NCBI RefSeq assembly: GCF_026213295.1
Contig: NC_079428.1
Span: 6,996,545 to 7,060,544 of the forward strand
Direction: 5' to 3'
From: Gadus chalcogrammus
Lineage: Eukaryota; Chordata; Actinopteri; Gadiformes; Gadidae
Length of the DNA stretch: 64,000 nt
Below the pieces are notes generated by a model that had not been told where the DNA came from, did no database searches, and saw only the letters and a program-made list of their open reading frames with translations. Positions within the stretch are counted from its first letter, which is position 1, and each line of letters begins with the position of its first letter. Below are positions 25,276 through 39,535 of this stretch, piece after piece. Position numbers and translations under genes: made by a program.

Positions 25276-26125
25276 GGATGGGCAAAATGATTCTTTTCCG
25301 GGAACTAGTTCTTTCAGTTCAGTTCACTATAACGATTCGTTTATTTGATTCGTTCGTTTTGATTCGTTCGTTAAGTCAGATTACATCTTAAAAAATAAAT
25401 AAATAAATAAATAAAAATGTATAATTATTTCTTTTTTTGAATTGGTCGTGGGTCCGGATAGGGCCGTCAAGACCGCAGTCCGCCGTTTGGAGATGCCTGC
25501 TATATAGTATGTCGAACGTCCCACCAATATTTATACCACTTGCTTACTCTCTATATTTCATTCATGGTTTTACATTTATAATTGTATTTTACTTTACATT
25601 TAATTCTTCATTGTTCAGGCATTACAGAACTTGCATGGTCATAAATAAAAAATAAGAACTGCAGTTTAATTTCTTTGTTTGTTCTTAAATTGACGTAGAA
25701 TGGAGCAAAGACTCCTGGGATTGGGAAATGCGTTTATCCAATAAACAGATGGAGGTCAAGTCTATTTTCGAAAAAATGTAGGGGGATATACGAGTCGAAT
25801 GGTATGACCCAAGATACGTCAGAGAGAGAAAGCGCGCATATTCGACGGTACCGCCTTGTCATTGGTTTACCCAGGTGCCATTCCAACACCATTGCTACCT
25901 CTCATTGGCTGAATCTTTGAGGAAGTTGTAGACTCAATCAATATAAGTCGCGGGGAGACGGAGCTCTGTTCGTTTGTATATTTTATTTACGTGACCATAT
26001 GTTTGGTTGATGTTAAAAAAAAAGAATCAAAGAACCAGTTCTTCTTGTTTTGGGGAACCAGTTCTTGTCGTTCACGTTCGGGATTCGTTCGTTGTAACGA
26101 ATCAGTCGCGACCGACACATCCCTA
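25273..26125. mobile_element. hAT-like element, 853 bp, inserted in a CA array
   Basis: Left end TAGGGATGGGCAAAATGATT. The right end read in reverse is TAGGGATGTGTCGGTCGCGA. The 8-bp flanks are ACACACAC on both sides (25265-25272 and 26126-26133), and CA repeat continues to 26152. Subterminal regions are rich in GATTCGTTCGTT-like motifs on both sides. No transposase reading frame was recognised, so it is non-autonomous. Confidence 0.85.
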
Positions 26126-26152
26126 ACACACACACACACACACACACACACA
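26126..26152. repeat. (CA)n remainder right of the hAT
   Basis: Continuation of the split CA array. Confidence 0.95.
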
Positions 26153-26528
26153 CCGTCACACAAACTATCATTCCCCTTACTGTGTATCCAACCCCCGGCC
26201 CCTCAGAAGGCCCTTACTTACCCACTCCCTTTCACCAGACATGATTTATCTCCTAATCAATACTTTTATTTACCCCTTCATATTCTTTTGAAACTTGTCC
26301 TGCTTGCTTTGAGTTTGCACTCTCACCGCTTCAGGGATCACTTACTCCCTTCCCTTGCCTCTCTGCAACTCTCTCTCTCTCTTGCTCTGTCTCTTTCTTT
26401 ATGTAACTTTATGTAACCTCTCTTTCTCTCTCTCTCTCCCTCGCTCTGCAGATTGGATCTATGTAAGTGTGAAGCCATGTATCAAACAATCACCATGGGA
26501 TATTCATTACCCACCTCAAACTCCTCTG

Positions 26529-26533
<5 letters not shown>

Positions 26534-26602
<69 letters not shown>

Positions 26603-26685
26603 GAGAGAGAGAGAGAGAGGGAGAGGGAGAGGGAGAGGGAGAGGGAGAGGGAGAGGGAGAGGGAGGGGGAGAGAGGGAGAAGGAG
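26534..26685. repeat. (GA)n passing into (GGGAGA)n
   Basis: GA dinucleotides become regular GGGAGA hexamers from about 26618 to 26665: a homopurine tract of changing period. Confidence 0.97.
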
Positions 26686-26860
26686 AAAATCCGCATGGGT
26701 GCAATTTGTTAAAAATGAAAGATATGTACAAATTTGCGTGTTCCTTTGTGCGCATATATGTGTTTGTGTCTGTCAGTGTATATGTGGGTTTATGTCTGTA
26801 AGTCTGTGTGTTTGTTTGTGTGCCATTCTGTGTTTGTGTGTGTGCGAATTTGTGTGTGTG

Positions 26861-26975
26861 AGAGCGTGTGTGTTTGTGTGAGAGCATGTGTGTGTGTGAG
26901 AGACTGTGTGTGAGAGCGTGTGTGTTTGTGTGAGAGCATGTGTGTGTGTGAGAGACTGTGTGTGAGAGCGTGTGC
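26861..26975. repeat. 52-bp minisatellite, just over two copies
   Basis: AGAGCGTGTG recurs at 26861, 26913 and 26965, exactly 52 bp apart, with near-identical sequence between. Confidence 0.93.
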
Positions 26976-27329
26976 GTCGAACAGTCTGTTACCCGCCACG
27001 CTGGTCAGTATCAAACTGTCCTCACGATGCACTCTTTCTTGTCCTAAAGTGTGTCGAAGTGAATCAAATAGAAAAAAGATCTGTCTTTCGACACAGGGAC
27101 GTTTGGCCCAACAGACCTTAACTGACCTTTGCGTCGAGTTTGAGCGCAAATTAGTATTCCTGCGAGTGAGTCTGCAAGATTATAAACCATAGTGTATTGC
27201 GAAACACTCAAGAGTTCTCCACTGCAAAGGGCTGTCTTGGGTGTTGTTTTCTATTTGGGATGTTTCACCACTTAAGCAAAGCACGACCTGTGATGCCGCG
27301 TTCGTAGCTTAACGTTCGAGTCTCTGAAT

Positions 27330-27480
27330 TTACATTTGGGGGATTTTGCTGATGCTTTTATCCAAAGCGACTTACAAAGGTTCATTCACACAATCACACA
27401 CAGACGGCGTTGTCGACCACACACAGCGACAGCCAGCTCGTCAGGAGCAGTCAGGCTGAGGCGTCTTGCTTTGGGACAGA
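27330..27480 (-). mobile_element. 5'-truncated SINE (family member B)
   Basis: Minus-strand tail GTAAGTCGCTTTGGATAAAA then GCATCAGCAAAATCC, and body AGCTGGCTGTCGCTGTG, shared with members A and C. The tRNA-like head is missing beyond the GCAAGACGCC motif. Confidence 0.82.
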
Positions 27481-27489
27481 TCGTCACGG

Positions 27490-28720
27490 TTGCTTCTCCA
27501 GACTAGAGGTGGCAGTGGCGTCCACACTGTCAGACACACTGAACACATGTTTGGCATGGTCTTCTGGACGTTTTACCAGTGGCCATCACGGCGCTATCGC
27601 TCGGTACCATATAGTCATAGAACCGCCAACACTCACACTGGCAATGAAACCAAAGCAAAATGCCTCTAGTCTATTTCTCATACCACACGACAATTTGCGT
27701 TGACGCTTGGGTAAGTGGAGTAAAATTACAAGAGTGGTTGCGCGTGGCCCAGCCCGACAGTGAATAATGTGGAGGAGAGCAGGGAGAGACGCTATGGTAA
27801 TGACCATGTTACTGGGCCCCATCAATCATTGGCAAACCCACCAGCACACTCGGACTCGTAGGACGTAAAGGAGGGAGGGGCCAGGTCTTCAGAGAACGAG
27901 CTGTCGCCCTCTTGGCCGTTTGATCACTTCTTCCCTCTCATTTTTATGGAGGGCTCTATCCCTCGCTCTCGATGGTGAATGCCCCGCCTGTTCTCTCTCT
28001 CTCTCTCTTTCTGTCATCTCACTTCTCTATAAGGGGAATCTCCTTCTTTAATCACCATTAGCATTCTCAGTTTAGCATTCTCAGTTTTCGCACTCACAAA
28101 TCACAAATTCGATTGGCTTGGGGTATTGGTGGGCCAATGATGGAAAGCACAGCAAGAGAGGGGAGGGATGGGTCTCAAGCTTGATTTGACCCAATGTTCT
28201 TTGCATTTTTGTGGCTTCCGATAATTGCCTCAGAAGCCGTGTTTCAACCACAGGTACTTTACCCCGGAACGAGGAACTATTTCCACTGCAGGAAACAGGG
28301 TCTAAATTAAGTCAGGATTTTACCCGCAATAACGTCCCTGCTCGGGATGCAGGACTTAGGTAGGACAAAGGGGGAGGGGCTTGCAGCGCTGAACATCTCT
28401 GATTGGTGGAAGACTTGCAGCATTTTATTTCAGCCATTTCAACGTCTGCAGCAGCAAACCTATGTTACTTCGACCTGCAATAGGCTAAATCACTCACAGT
28501 ATTCTTATTGCATCCATAGTGATGGATTCATAGAATTCATAGAATTACATTATGTTCATATAATTATCTATTTTTGTTATGGGTTGATTTTATGTCGATA
28601 GCAGTCGCAATTCACGGCAATGTTTAATTGCACGGTGTAACGTGAATGTGGGTTACTTTTGATTATGGTATACAGTTGCAGTTGCCAACTTCCGATTTGA
28701 TTTCATTTATTTGGTAGAGA
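27490..28720. other. no gene; possible degenerate DNA transposon near 28225-28430
   Basis: CAACCACAGGTACTTTACCC and nearby text resemble ends of fish non-autonomous DNA elements, but no paired terminus was found. Confidence 0.3.
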
Positions 28721-28855
28721 TGGGGGCAGCGATGGTGTTGGGGCAAGGGAGTTAAACTCCCAGCTGAAAGGTGCTGGGCTGAATCCCCCCACTGTGGTGC
28801 ATGCTACCTGGAGGCAATATCATTCTGTTGTCACTGCATGTGGCTTTGGATAAAA
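28721..28855 (+). mobile_element. tRNA-derived SINE-like copy
   Basis: Head with GGGCTGAATCCCCCC at the B-box position, and the tail TGGCTTTGGATAAAA shared with the other SINEs here. The tail is truncated. Confidence 0.6.
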
Positions 28856-28859
28856 TAGT

Positions 28860-30155
28860 GTGGTCAGTTTCAATTAATCAAAATAGGCACGTAAAATGGA
28901 TTACGTTGAGTATTTGAGATTTTCCGGTGATCTCGTAGGGTAATCTACTGTTCCAAATGAAACACTTCAATGATTCATTTCTCCTTGAAGGGGGGCTTCA
29001 CTTGAAAGTGTGAGTTCAGCTAACCTTAAACTACACAAAATGAATATATATATAGGACATTTAGCCAAGAATGTAAATCATATTGTCCGCTAACATTGTA
29101 TTAAGGGGTTGGAAGCCCTTTTTTCTTCTGCCCTTATTATTAGTAATAAGGTCTCTTTCTCAAAGTAGGCGCAATGCTTAAGCTCCATGTACTTTGTAGG
29201 TATTCTGATATTCTATGAGATTTGCAATTATGCAATTATTCAGGGACTTCAGTTTACTAATAAACAGTAGTATTTTGCTTTTTAAAAGCTCTTAATTAGA
29301 CAGGACTACCGTGAAGCTAAGCTTACTAGTTAGCACGAGGGGTTCCCAGACAAAACTTTAACGCTCATATCATTATTGATAGATAAACAACCACATTGCT
29401 GCAAATGTGCATAGTTTGTATTTCAAACAACCATACCTATGAGGAGCAAATGTTACCATATTCTCGACATAATCAACTGTGTTTCATACCGCCCCGATGA
29501 GATGATTCATGACATATACGACCCTTAGAAGATTTAAATGACACCCTGCCTGCGATCTATCCTGAGAGCCTCTTGGAGACCCGCCATAATCTTAAGTAGG
29601 AGACAGATTTAGATAGCACAATGAGGTGCATCACGTGAAAAATACGTGATGAATAACCACAGTGTTTCAGTACAACTACGCGACCAAATGCCAATAATTC
29701 TTCTCCCAGATCTCGATAAAATTAAATGTCCTCTGAGAATATTCCCAAAGTAGGTGGTAATGCAACGGACACTCTATGCAGTATATATTAACTATTTAGT
29801 AATTTAGAAGATGGCCATATCTGAAGAGACTTCCAATATTTTACAATATATTGCTGTTCATATTCGCTGTTCAGATGCAAACTAAGCGGTATCCATGAGA
29901 ATGTGGAAGTGAAGTCATTGTGGTATAGCCTTTAATTGAGCTTCAATGTTTAAGGTGTGTGTGTCTTTAACTTAAACTCCAGAGAGAGGTTGCCCGCCCC
30001 TGATTAGACGGCACACTAAATGCTTTTGCTAAAAATGGATGGTTCTCGCTAGATTTTCGCTGAACCTGTGGCACTTGGAACAACTGGCAAACGTTGGACT
30101 TCATAGAAGCCCTTCGGATAACTACAGGAGACGAGACACCCAGTTTACAATTTAC
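28860..30155. other. no feature recognised
   Basis: About 1.3 kb of AT-rich, repeat-poor sequence, one of the longest repeat-free stretches of intron 1. Confidence 0.5.
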
Positions 30156-30158
30156 ACA

Positions 30159-30293
<135 letters not shown>

Positions 30294-30299
30294 TCCAGA

Positions 30300-31795
30300 G
30301 GTCAAAAAGAGAGGTAGGTTGAGGATTAAGTAAAAATAGTTGTGTGTTGACGAGAGAACACAGCAAGTGAGGGAAAGAGGGGCAGGGTGTGTGTGTGTGT
30401 GCGTTTGCGTGTGACAGAGAAAGAGATAGAATGATTAAACACAGAGAAAAAGAGAGTTATGAAGCAATATCTAGTTTCTATAAGCCTGCGTATCTTTTGA
30501 AAATGTTAAAAGGTATAATTTTAAACTTGGGTATCAGAATAGGGGAGAAAGAGGGCACCCTAGTATTCAGTCCATATCAGAGGAGATACTTAAATGCGAG
30601 TTTGGGTTTTTTGAAGTTATATGTAGAAGATTAATGAATTTGCAAGGAGGTTCCATATTTGGACAGAACCTGTGTTCACGTGACAAAGAAAACAGGGGGC
30701 TAAGCGTTCTTAACACATCGCCTTCACATCGCTCTCTCTCTCCCTCTCTCCCTCTCCTTCTCCCTCTCTCTCCCTCTCACACCCAACCAACTATCCTGTC
30801 TTTCTTCAAAGGCAAAAAAGCCTATTTTAAAAATATGTAAAGGAAGCTGTAAGACGATGTACCGGAAGAAGATTGTGTGTTTGTAACAGCGGGGTATTCC
30901 ATTGGGAGGATGGGGGTGCTGAATGACTGATACCACAGCACTGCTTGGCTTCAGGAAGGAATAATCTAAACGTTTTACCAAGTTTCTTTGTGGGGCTGGC
31001 GTTCTTCTGTGTACAATTTGTTATGTTATGTTTCATAACCACTTTGTGTTATTGCAGTGGACAATAACAAATCATTTTCTGTAAGTCTAGAACATGTTCT
31101 ACTAAGTCAAATTCAAACGATGTCAACAGCAGCTGTCACTTAATGCCAGTCGCACTGGTTTACATTTTTCCTACACTCTGAAACGCATGGTAGACATGTT
31201 CTTAAAATTTTAAAATGTCTTCGCTTCTTCTGTCTTCTACTGTAAATCTCCTACTTTACTTCATCAGACTGAACTGAGCTCTAGGTCACTGTTTGATTTC
31301 ATAGATGTATAATATCGACAATATTAGTCTATCTTTAAGCGTGTGGGCAAATAGTAGCCTATATTTTGTGTCCAATTGGATGCAGTTGCTGACAAGAACC
31401 GACACGCACATTGTGGTCATGTTGTGAAACGTTAATTTGTTTGTATAGCCAATCAGCCTGTAGACAACTGTGTGAAACCCTGAAGCCAATTGTATATTTT
31501 CAAGTGTCTAAACCATGCAAAAGTTACAAAAAATTAGGCTATGATAATCAGTCGATGTGTGCATGCACGCAAACATGCACACACAAATATACCTCCATCC
31601 TCTCTGCTCTCCATCCTCGTCTCTTAGTTTTGCATTGCGTTACATCCCCTGAGTCTTTCCACATTCTGCACACTCACTCACTTTGTCGTTTCCCACACCT
31701 CTCCATTACACTCTTCATGAATCTTTGCATAATTTCTATAGTGTCACATACACTACCAAATTATTAGGAATATCCTGTTATAGGACTGTTATACT
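30300..31795. other. no gene recognised
   Basis: A CT-rich stretch at 30731-30778. Otherwise unique-looking and AT-rich. Confidence 0.45.
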
Positions 31796-31806
31796 ATCAT
31801 ACACAA

Positions 31807-31962
31807 AATCATACAGCAGTATTGCAGTCAGATCAAGATAATTATTCCATAATATTACATTTTCATTAAACCAAAGCGTACACACATGTATGGATTGGTT
31901 GAATGATAATGTAGTATTTTGGAATAATTATCTCGATCTAACTGCAATACTTCTGTATGATT
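31807..31962. mobile_element. palindromic hairpin MITE-like element
   Basis: The left arm 31807-31867 and right arm 31902-31962 are inverted copies of about 61 bp with only a few mismatches. For example AATCATACAGCAGTATTGCA is matched by AATCATACAGAAGTATTGCA on the other strand. The loop is 34 bp. Pairing extends slightly outward through ATACACA. It is non-coding. Confidence 0.85.
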
Positions 31963-32221
31963 GTGTGTGTATGTGTGTCAAACACACGCCATTGTGCACA
32001 CACATGCTTGCCAGGTTAGGTCAGTTGCCATGACAGTGTGTTAATCCTTGGAGAAATGTTAAAAACAGAGCACAACCGGACCCCAGATGTTGTGAGAACA
32101 GGAGCATGCATGCATGTGTATTCTTAATTATCTGTTGCCAAAGTGTGTAGGCGTGTGTGTGTGTGTGTGTGTAGGCGTGTGTGTTTGTGTGTGTGTTGGC
32201 ATGCAAACCCTTCTGTAAGTG

Positions 32222-32263
<42 letters not shown>

Positions 32264-32376
32264 TGTGTATTTGGCTGAGGTGCTGACAGAGATGGATGAG
32301 GCTCGGTGACTTCTGTGCATTCACCTCTGCAACCTTTGAACCTGGCAGGGTGGGCAGCGTTCTCCGAGCACACACC

Positions 32377-32475
<99 letters not shown>

Positions 32476-32495
32476 GCACGCACACACACACACAC
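32222..32495. repeat. facing (GT)n and (CA)n arrays
   Basis: GT at 32222-32258 and CA at 32380-32495. An additional GT-rich stretch starts at 32143. Confidence 0.96.
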
Positions 32496-32683
32496 CAGTA
32501 TTTCCTTATACATTGCACCAGTGTACTGCATCCGTTAGCTTATGTGTGTGTGTGGATTGTGACAATGACTTGACGAAACTTAACGTCCTTAAATAATCTG
32601 ATGCATAATTAAATAAAACTATTCTCTCTCTCTTTCACACTCTTGATACATTTTTCTCCATCCCGTCCTCTCTCTGTGTCTGT

Positions 32684-32684
32684 T

Positions 32685-32783
<99 letters not shown>

Positions 32784-32925
32784 CGCTCTCTCTCTCGCTC
32801 TCTCTTGCTCTCTCTTGCTCTCTCTCTCTCGCTCTCTTGCTCTCTCGCTCTCTCTCTCTCGCTCTCTTTCTCTCGCTCTCTCTCGCTCTCTCTCGCTCTC
32901 TGTCTTTCTCTCGCTCTCTCTGTCT
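32684..32925. repeat. (GTCT)n followed by imperfect (CT)n
   Basis: GTCT tetramers at 32684-32783 with one ATCT, then CT with CGCT and TGCT interruptions. Confidence 0.97.
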
Positions 32926-33219
32926 TTTACTGGCTCCAAAACGTGTCCAATATAAAAAAAAGAGAGGACAAATCAATTTGGGTTCGGCATTTATAATCGG
33001 GACGATCCCGCACCACCCCTCCCGTCCCCACCCCCCGCCCCCACCCCCAACAGCCATTCAAGGCCGCGACATGATGAATGGATGCACCGATGTCCCTCCG
33101 CCAACGCGGGTCCGTTTCAGAGTAAACCCGGCGTGACTCGTCGCAAGGACACGCCTCCGCCGCACCTTTTCGGTGATTCATCTCCAGCTGAGAGACAACG
33201 AATACTACGGCTTGGGCAT

Positions 33220-33320
33220 GTGCGTGTGTATGTGTGTGTGTGTATGTGTGTGTGTGTGGGAGTGCATGCATGCATGTTTGTGCATATGAGTGTGTGTGTG
33301 TGTGTATGTGTGTTTGTGCT
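33220..33320. repeat. degenerate (GT)n
   Basis: GT-rich stretch with GCATGCATGCATG inside. Confidence 0.85.
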
Positions 33321-33736
33321 TGTCAGACTTGTGTCATTGTGTTACGTCGTTGACACGTGTTTTGTTTCCCGGCGGGTGCGCTGTGATATCAGCGACTGTG
33401 TCTCTGTCTGTCAGGCCCGCCCCGTCTGGGGGAGGAGGGGGGAGAGAGTAGAAAAGATGCCGTGAATTATGGAGTTAAACAACATAAAGGATAAAAAATG
33501 GCAAAAAGTGGATGTAAGAATGAACACATAAGGGATAAACAATAACATGATAAACAAAAGAATGCATCAGACAGAGCCAGAGAAAAGAGGAGGGGGGGGG
33601 GAGTTAGGAAGGGGTGTGGGGGGGGGAGCGGTAGCCCTAAAAACATGCAGCCCGATGACATTCAGTGTAAATGTCACCGATCGGACGAGGGACAGCCAGT
33701 CCCACAGAGGGCCAGGCATGTGGTGTGTGGTTAAGT

Positions 33737-33769
<33 letters not shown>

Positions 33770-34043
33770 TGAGGGAGAGAAGAAGAGAGAGGATTGAACA
33801 TGTGTGTGTGTGTGATGCAGAGCAGTAGACACTGAGGGAGAGGGAGAGAGAGAGAATGAAAAGAAAGTGTTTAACCTCTTGCGGCCTCCTGCCATTTCTG
33901 CAAAGCTTACTCTCTCCCCCCCAACATATATATAGATATTTTTACTTCACTCCTTTATCTTCCTCTCCTTGTCTCTTCTCCCCTCCTCTCTTGATCCTTC
34001 CCGCTCTCTCTCGCTATCTCCTCTCTCTTCTACTCTCTCTACT

Positions 34044-34050
34044 CCTCTCT

Positions 34051-34110
<60 letters not shown>
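34044..34110. repeat. (CT)n array
   Basis: CT tract, flanked for about 100 bp by CT-rich sequence; a GA tract at 33739-33775 faces it. Confidence 0.95.
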
Positions 34111-34112
<2 letters not shown>

Positions 34113-34139
34113 TCTCTCCCCCCTCTCTCTTTGGTGGTA

Positions 34140-35779
34140 GGGTGCTACAGCAGTGGGACATGGAGCGAAATACTGATCAGCCCCAATGATGGCACACGGC
34201 CTCTCTAGCTCCCTCTCTCTCTCTCTTCTTCACTCTCTCTGTGTCTATTATTCCTCCCTGATCCCCATCTCGCTCTCCCCCTTCTCTAATGGCTCACGAT
34301 ACTCTCTCCCTCTAACTTGACACTGAACTCGCTATCGTCGGTTATTATAAGTCTTGCCACGGTGTGATAAGACATAAAAGGAGAAATGACCCCAGTTGGA
34401 CGGCACTAAGAACGATCTGTAAAGCACTACAGAGCGCTATGTGATAAAGGCAAAATGTATTGCTGTTTTGACCGTCTAAATATAGGCAGTATTCTCTGTT
34501 CTTTCATGTACGCGAGGTGTTCTTGGGGAGTCCCAGCATGGACATACTGAATGCGCACGTCAAAAAGTACAAAGCGATTGAGAAACACAACGCTTCAACA
34601 TGCGGGGGATCAAAGAGGGCTTTGTAGCCCCGGGGAGGTGCTGCTTCCACTCCCATGAAGAGAGGTGTCGCATAAAAGAACCGCCACCATTCGTAGGAGT
34701 ACAGCGAGGCGTGGATGGGAAGGAGGTACCGTGTCTTCAGGACTCCAGTGTTTTGTTCGTTATTTTGTCTTTGGTTGGTTTTATGGTCACCCTACGAACT
34801 AGGAGTTGATTGTATAGCTATATACGTAAAATCATTTTGGATTAACCAGCTCCTACTAAATACTTTTTGAAACGACCGTCTGCTCTGATGCTTGTAGCCA
34901 ATAGCTTAACATTCTTGTTCAGCACAAACTACAAATGCAGTTTGTAATGTCGATGCTGTGCTTTGCTTGTTCTCGGCCTCCACTGTGAGTCACTTTGCAT
35001 AAAAGGCGACGCACAACGAGTTAAGGTCAACACAGTGTCAGGTTAATGTTTGGACAAAATGTAAAGTTTCGGTTCAAATTTGTAGAAGGTAAAAAAGAAT
35101 CCGTATTTGATGCATGCAAGTGATGCATCGGATGCTTTGTTATTCTAATGCATTAGGTGGCGCTCCATCGCACCCTTTGATTGTAATTTAAGTTAGTACC
35201 GGCTAGTAAAGCAGAGTTAAAATGGATACCGATGCCTCTCCCTGCATTCTTGTGTCCATCAGTTAATTACACGTGTCTCATTATATTATATGACCAACAT
35301 GATACAAGAGGCTATAAATATTGAATGTAAAGGCGATGGAGGAGTCCATCACTCTAACGCCGTCCCATCTCTCTGTCCGCCTCGTCCTCTGTCACGCAGC
35401 GACCTTGTGTGTCACTCAGGCCTCAACGTTATCGCGCCGTTCAATTATTCAAGCTACGCTGAAGTGGCTTCAGTGGGAATGAACGCAGGGAGTAGGAAGT
35501 GCCACCGCCCAACGGTACGCTTTAACTTCCTGTAACATTCTGACCTGTTTAGATTTTCATCTCCAGTCTTGAAACATTAATATCCCAATTGTTTTTATTC
35601 TTAATCATCCTCGTACATTTGGGGGATAAGGGTTTAAAACCAAGCGTGTGAGTACGAATGAGTAGGAAGGAGTCTGACTGAAAACCTTTTTGGGGATTTT
35701 AGGCTGCTTATAGTTTGCAATAAAAAGTAAAGAAAGTGTTGAAAGTGTTATAGAGAGGGAGAGGTGGGAGGGAGAACAC

Positions 35780-35780
<1 letters not shown>
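34140..35780. other. no feature recognised
   Basis: Unique-looking sequence. No exon with FHF similarity or other domain. Confidence 0.45.
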
Positions 35781-36192
<412 letters not shown>

Positions 36193-36607
36193 AGAAAACC
36201 TCCTGCAAAACTGCTTTGTCAATACAGGAAGGAATTTCACTGGGAACTGCGGCAACACAATCACAACACACAGACACCCTGTTTGACCCTGGAAAATACC
36301 CTGACACCCTGACACAGGGATTTCCCACCTTTTCCCTCTCTGTATCTACCGCAGTCCTCTTCAGCCACCATTTCAAAGAATCCTTCCCCTTGTCCTAGCC
36401 CTCTCTCTCTCTCTCCCCTTCATTCCTACTGATCTCTATCTCTCTCGCTCGCTATCTTCAAGCGTTCTAACTTCTCGGGCTGCGTAATCGTATCCTTTAC
36501 ACCATAGGCTGCTAATGTAATATCACGCATCGCTGCTCTTTAATTAAACTGATTTACTCAACACTCCCGATCCCTCCCATTCTGTCCTCAGTTCATTCAG
36601 CACTCAT

Positions 36608-36610
<3 letters not shown>

Positions 36611-36660
<50 letters not shown>

Positions 36661-36663
36661 ACA

Positions 36664-36695
<32 letters not shown>

Positions 36696-36749
36696 ATACA
36701 CTCATAAACACACACACACACCAACAGACGCACACTCACACAAACTTAT

Positions 36750-36810
<61 letters not shown>
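36611..36810. repeat. interrupted (CA)n array
   Basis: CA with ACCACAAC and ATAAACAC interruptions. Confidence 0.97.
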
Positions 36811-36811
<1 letters not shown>

Positions 36812-37333
36812 AAAAGGGAGGCAGATTTTCCGTATCAGGCTTGACATTTTTGTGTTCACACTCCCCTCTTTCTCTCTCCCTTCCTCCCTCTCTTTGTTCC
36901 TTTCAAGGATGCAGGTGAAGACAGATGAGTTACATTTATTTGGTGGTTTCTTGTTCTTTTATCTCCAAAACAAGAGCATGGATCGATTAAATTTAACTTT
37001 GATACAAGCTCTAGAACATGATGGCCAATAGTGTATCAATTCTAAATGATACATTCATAACTAGGTACATGCACAGCGTTTTTCTGGTCATTGTCGGCCA
37101 TGCCCCTTTACATGAGGATTAACAATAATCAACGAGCAGCCAATCAACAGGGGGTTCCTCTGGGATCGAAGGCCGGTGGGCACTCATGGGGGGAGGTTGC
37201 GTCTGAGGGTTTTGAGACAATGTGGATGAAGAGAGCAAGGTCATTATGGGCAATGCTTTAACGATAAATCAATATCAGGAAAACGTATGAAGCTGGTGTG
37301 TGCAAGAGCCTATGTGTGTTTGTGTCTGTGTAT

Positions 37334-37574
<241 letters not shown>

Positions 37575-37964
37575 CTGACAGACAGGAGAGATATCTCGCT
37601 ATGATAAAAGATTTCTCCAGGGTGAGATACAGGAGCAGAAAATGGCAGCATAATAGACACTCAAAGCCTCAGACATACAAACACACACCTCAGTACACAC
37701 AATACACCCAAACAGTTACTCAATCTGTCCGGTATCTTCTCACGGAGTAATGGCTGAGGCCACGGCGCCTTGCATGCAGCAATCATTCTAACCCTTTATG
37801 CCGACCTCTTGATAATGTCCTCCCTATGGGTGTGTGAAGCCCCCAAGCTGCCATAGTAGACCCCCAGCCCCAGCTAGACCCCCAGCCCCAGCCAGAGTCC
37901 AGATCCAGGGGAACAGGCATATATTCGTGAGTCCTAGCACATTTAAGGATTCAAATGTTGAAAT

Positions 37965-38190
37965 GGGTGGCAGAGGGCGGGTTGACTGGTAACCGGAAGG
38001 TTGCTAGTTCAATCCTCGGCTTGAGGTGTCGAGGTGTCCCTGAGCAAGACGCCCAACCCTGACTGCCCCTGATGAGCTGGCTGTCGCCCTGCGTGGTTGG
38101 CTCCGCCATTGGTGTGTGAATGTGTGAATGAAAGTTCACACATTTGTGAACTTTCGATAAGCGTCAGCAAAATCCCCTTATGTAAATGCA
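37965..38190 (+). mobile_element. tRNA-derived SINE (family member C, near full length)
   Basis: Head GGGTTGACTGGTAACCGGAA and GGTTGCTAGTTCAATCCTCG (B-box GTTCAATCC). The body has CCCTGAGCAAGACGCCCAAC and GAGCTGGCTGTCGCCCT. The tail is ATAAGCGTCAGCAAAATCCC. A 10-bp perfect hairpin GAAAGTTCAC/GTGAACTTTC sits in the tail region (about 38125-38154). No convincing target duplication was found. Confidence 0.88.
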
Positions 38191-38194
38191 AATG

Positions 38195-39530
38195 GGAATG
38201 ACATTCAATAACAAGTACTTTACATGGTTGTGTTATTCCTTTTTTAAATCCCTGGTTTAGGTTATTTAAACCACAGGATAGGATGTGGAAATGGAGATTG
38301 AACCCAGTGCCTTTATGTCCTTAAGGCATAGCAATTGCACAACACTACCTCTCAAAACCTTAAACTCCTTCCATCAGTTGATGTAATTCCACTTCCTGTC
38401 CCCCCCCCCACACTCCCCGCTGCATCCTTCCAACCATCCATCTCTGTTCCCTATCTGCCTCTATCGCTTTCAAGCACACCGAGACATAAGTGGCCCTTAT
38501 CTCACGCAACCCCTTTCTTCTCCAAGCTGAACGGCAGCAGTCCAGAGCTGCATGGCTACCGCCATTGCACATTACAGCATTGTTCGGCCACACACAAGAA
38601 GTGTTATTGGACTTCATATCCAATTGTCTGTTTTGGTAATTACCCAATCTTTGCCATCTCTTAGTCTCATCATTGTATTCATCTTTCATTTTGAGATCCA
38701 GAAAAGAAAACGTTCAAAACGAAATTTGCCCTTAAGGTCTAACATGCAAGGTTACAAATTGAACAAATATATACATCAGTCATATGAAAACCTTGAGGAA
38801 AAACCCAATGACGTCTCCTCTAGTACCAGAGGACATGTCACAGTCAGGGCTGGTATACATCAAACCATGGCAGCCACGCAGGGAATATCAAGTCACCACA
38901 AGATGGTGCGTGAGTCACCCTACAAAGGGAATGGACTAAATCGACGTTGGTAGCTGATGCACCCTTTACACTCATATGTCTAAATACCCTCACATACCAA
39001 ACAGAATTTTTCGACATTCACATTTATTTTCTTGCGTTTTCCGCACATTTGAATTCCCCTCGATCTCAATACTTGATACTTAAGCACAAAATGTCTGCAC
39101 TCCACCCATCATGATACAACACTAAACAACTGCACAATCAAACATGTGGAGAAAAACAAAGCCTAGGCATACGCTCCATAGTTTAGTTAGTATTCACTCA
39201 GTGTGGCAGGATATCCCTCAGGCTGTTCTCCACCGGAATAGAGATGTAGCGACACCAGCTGGGTTGATGCTGTTTCCCTCCTAAACCACTAAACTTTCAG
39301 GAGCCCCGACAAGAAGTCAATACCTTTCATGCCGACTCCGACGCTGCACCGGAGACAACCATGAAGTGAGGACCCAACTGAAAGCAAGCCGATAGACCCA
39401 ACCAACCACAAACACCACAGCTCCGGTGCTTTAACTCTGTTGGTTTATATTTAATGTGTGAGATTTGTTTCCACATTGACAAAATCATTAGGAGTGTTAC
39501 GCTAATGAAGCTGTGTGTCTTTGGCTGTTG
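38195..39530. other. no feature recognised
   Basis: A 133-codon plus-strand frame at 38552-38953 has no recognisable domain and is probably chance. Confidence 0.4.
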
Positions 39531-39535
39531 GTTTT

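Noticed and set aside
38552..38953. 133-codon plus-strand frame
   Set aside because: Non-repetitive but without any motif I recognise or splice support.
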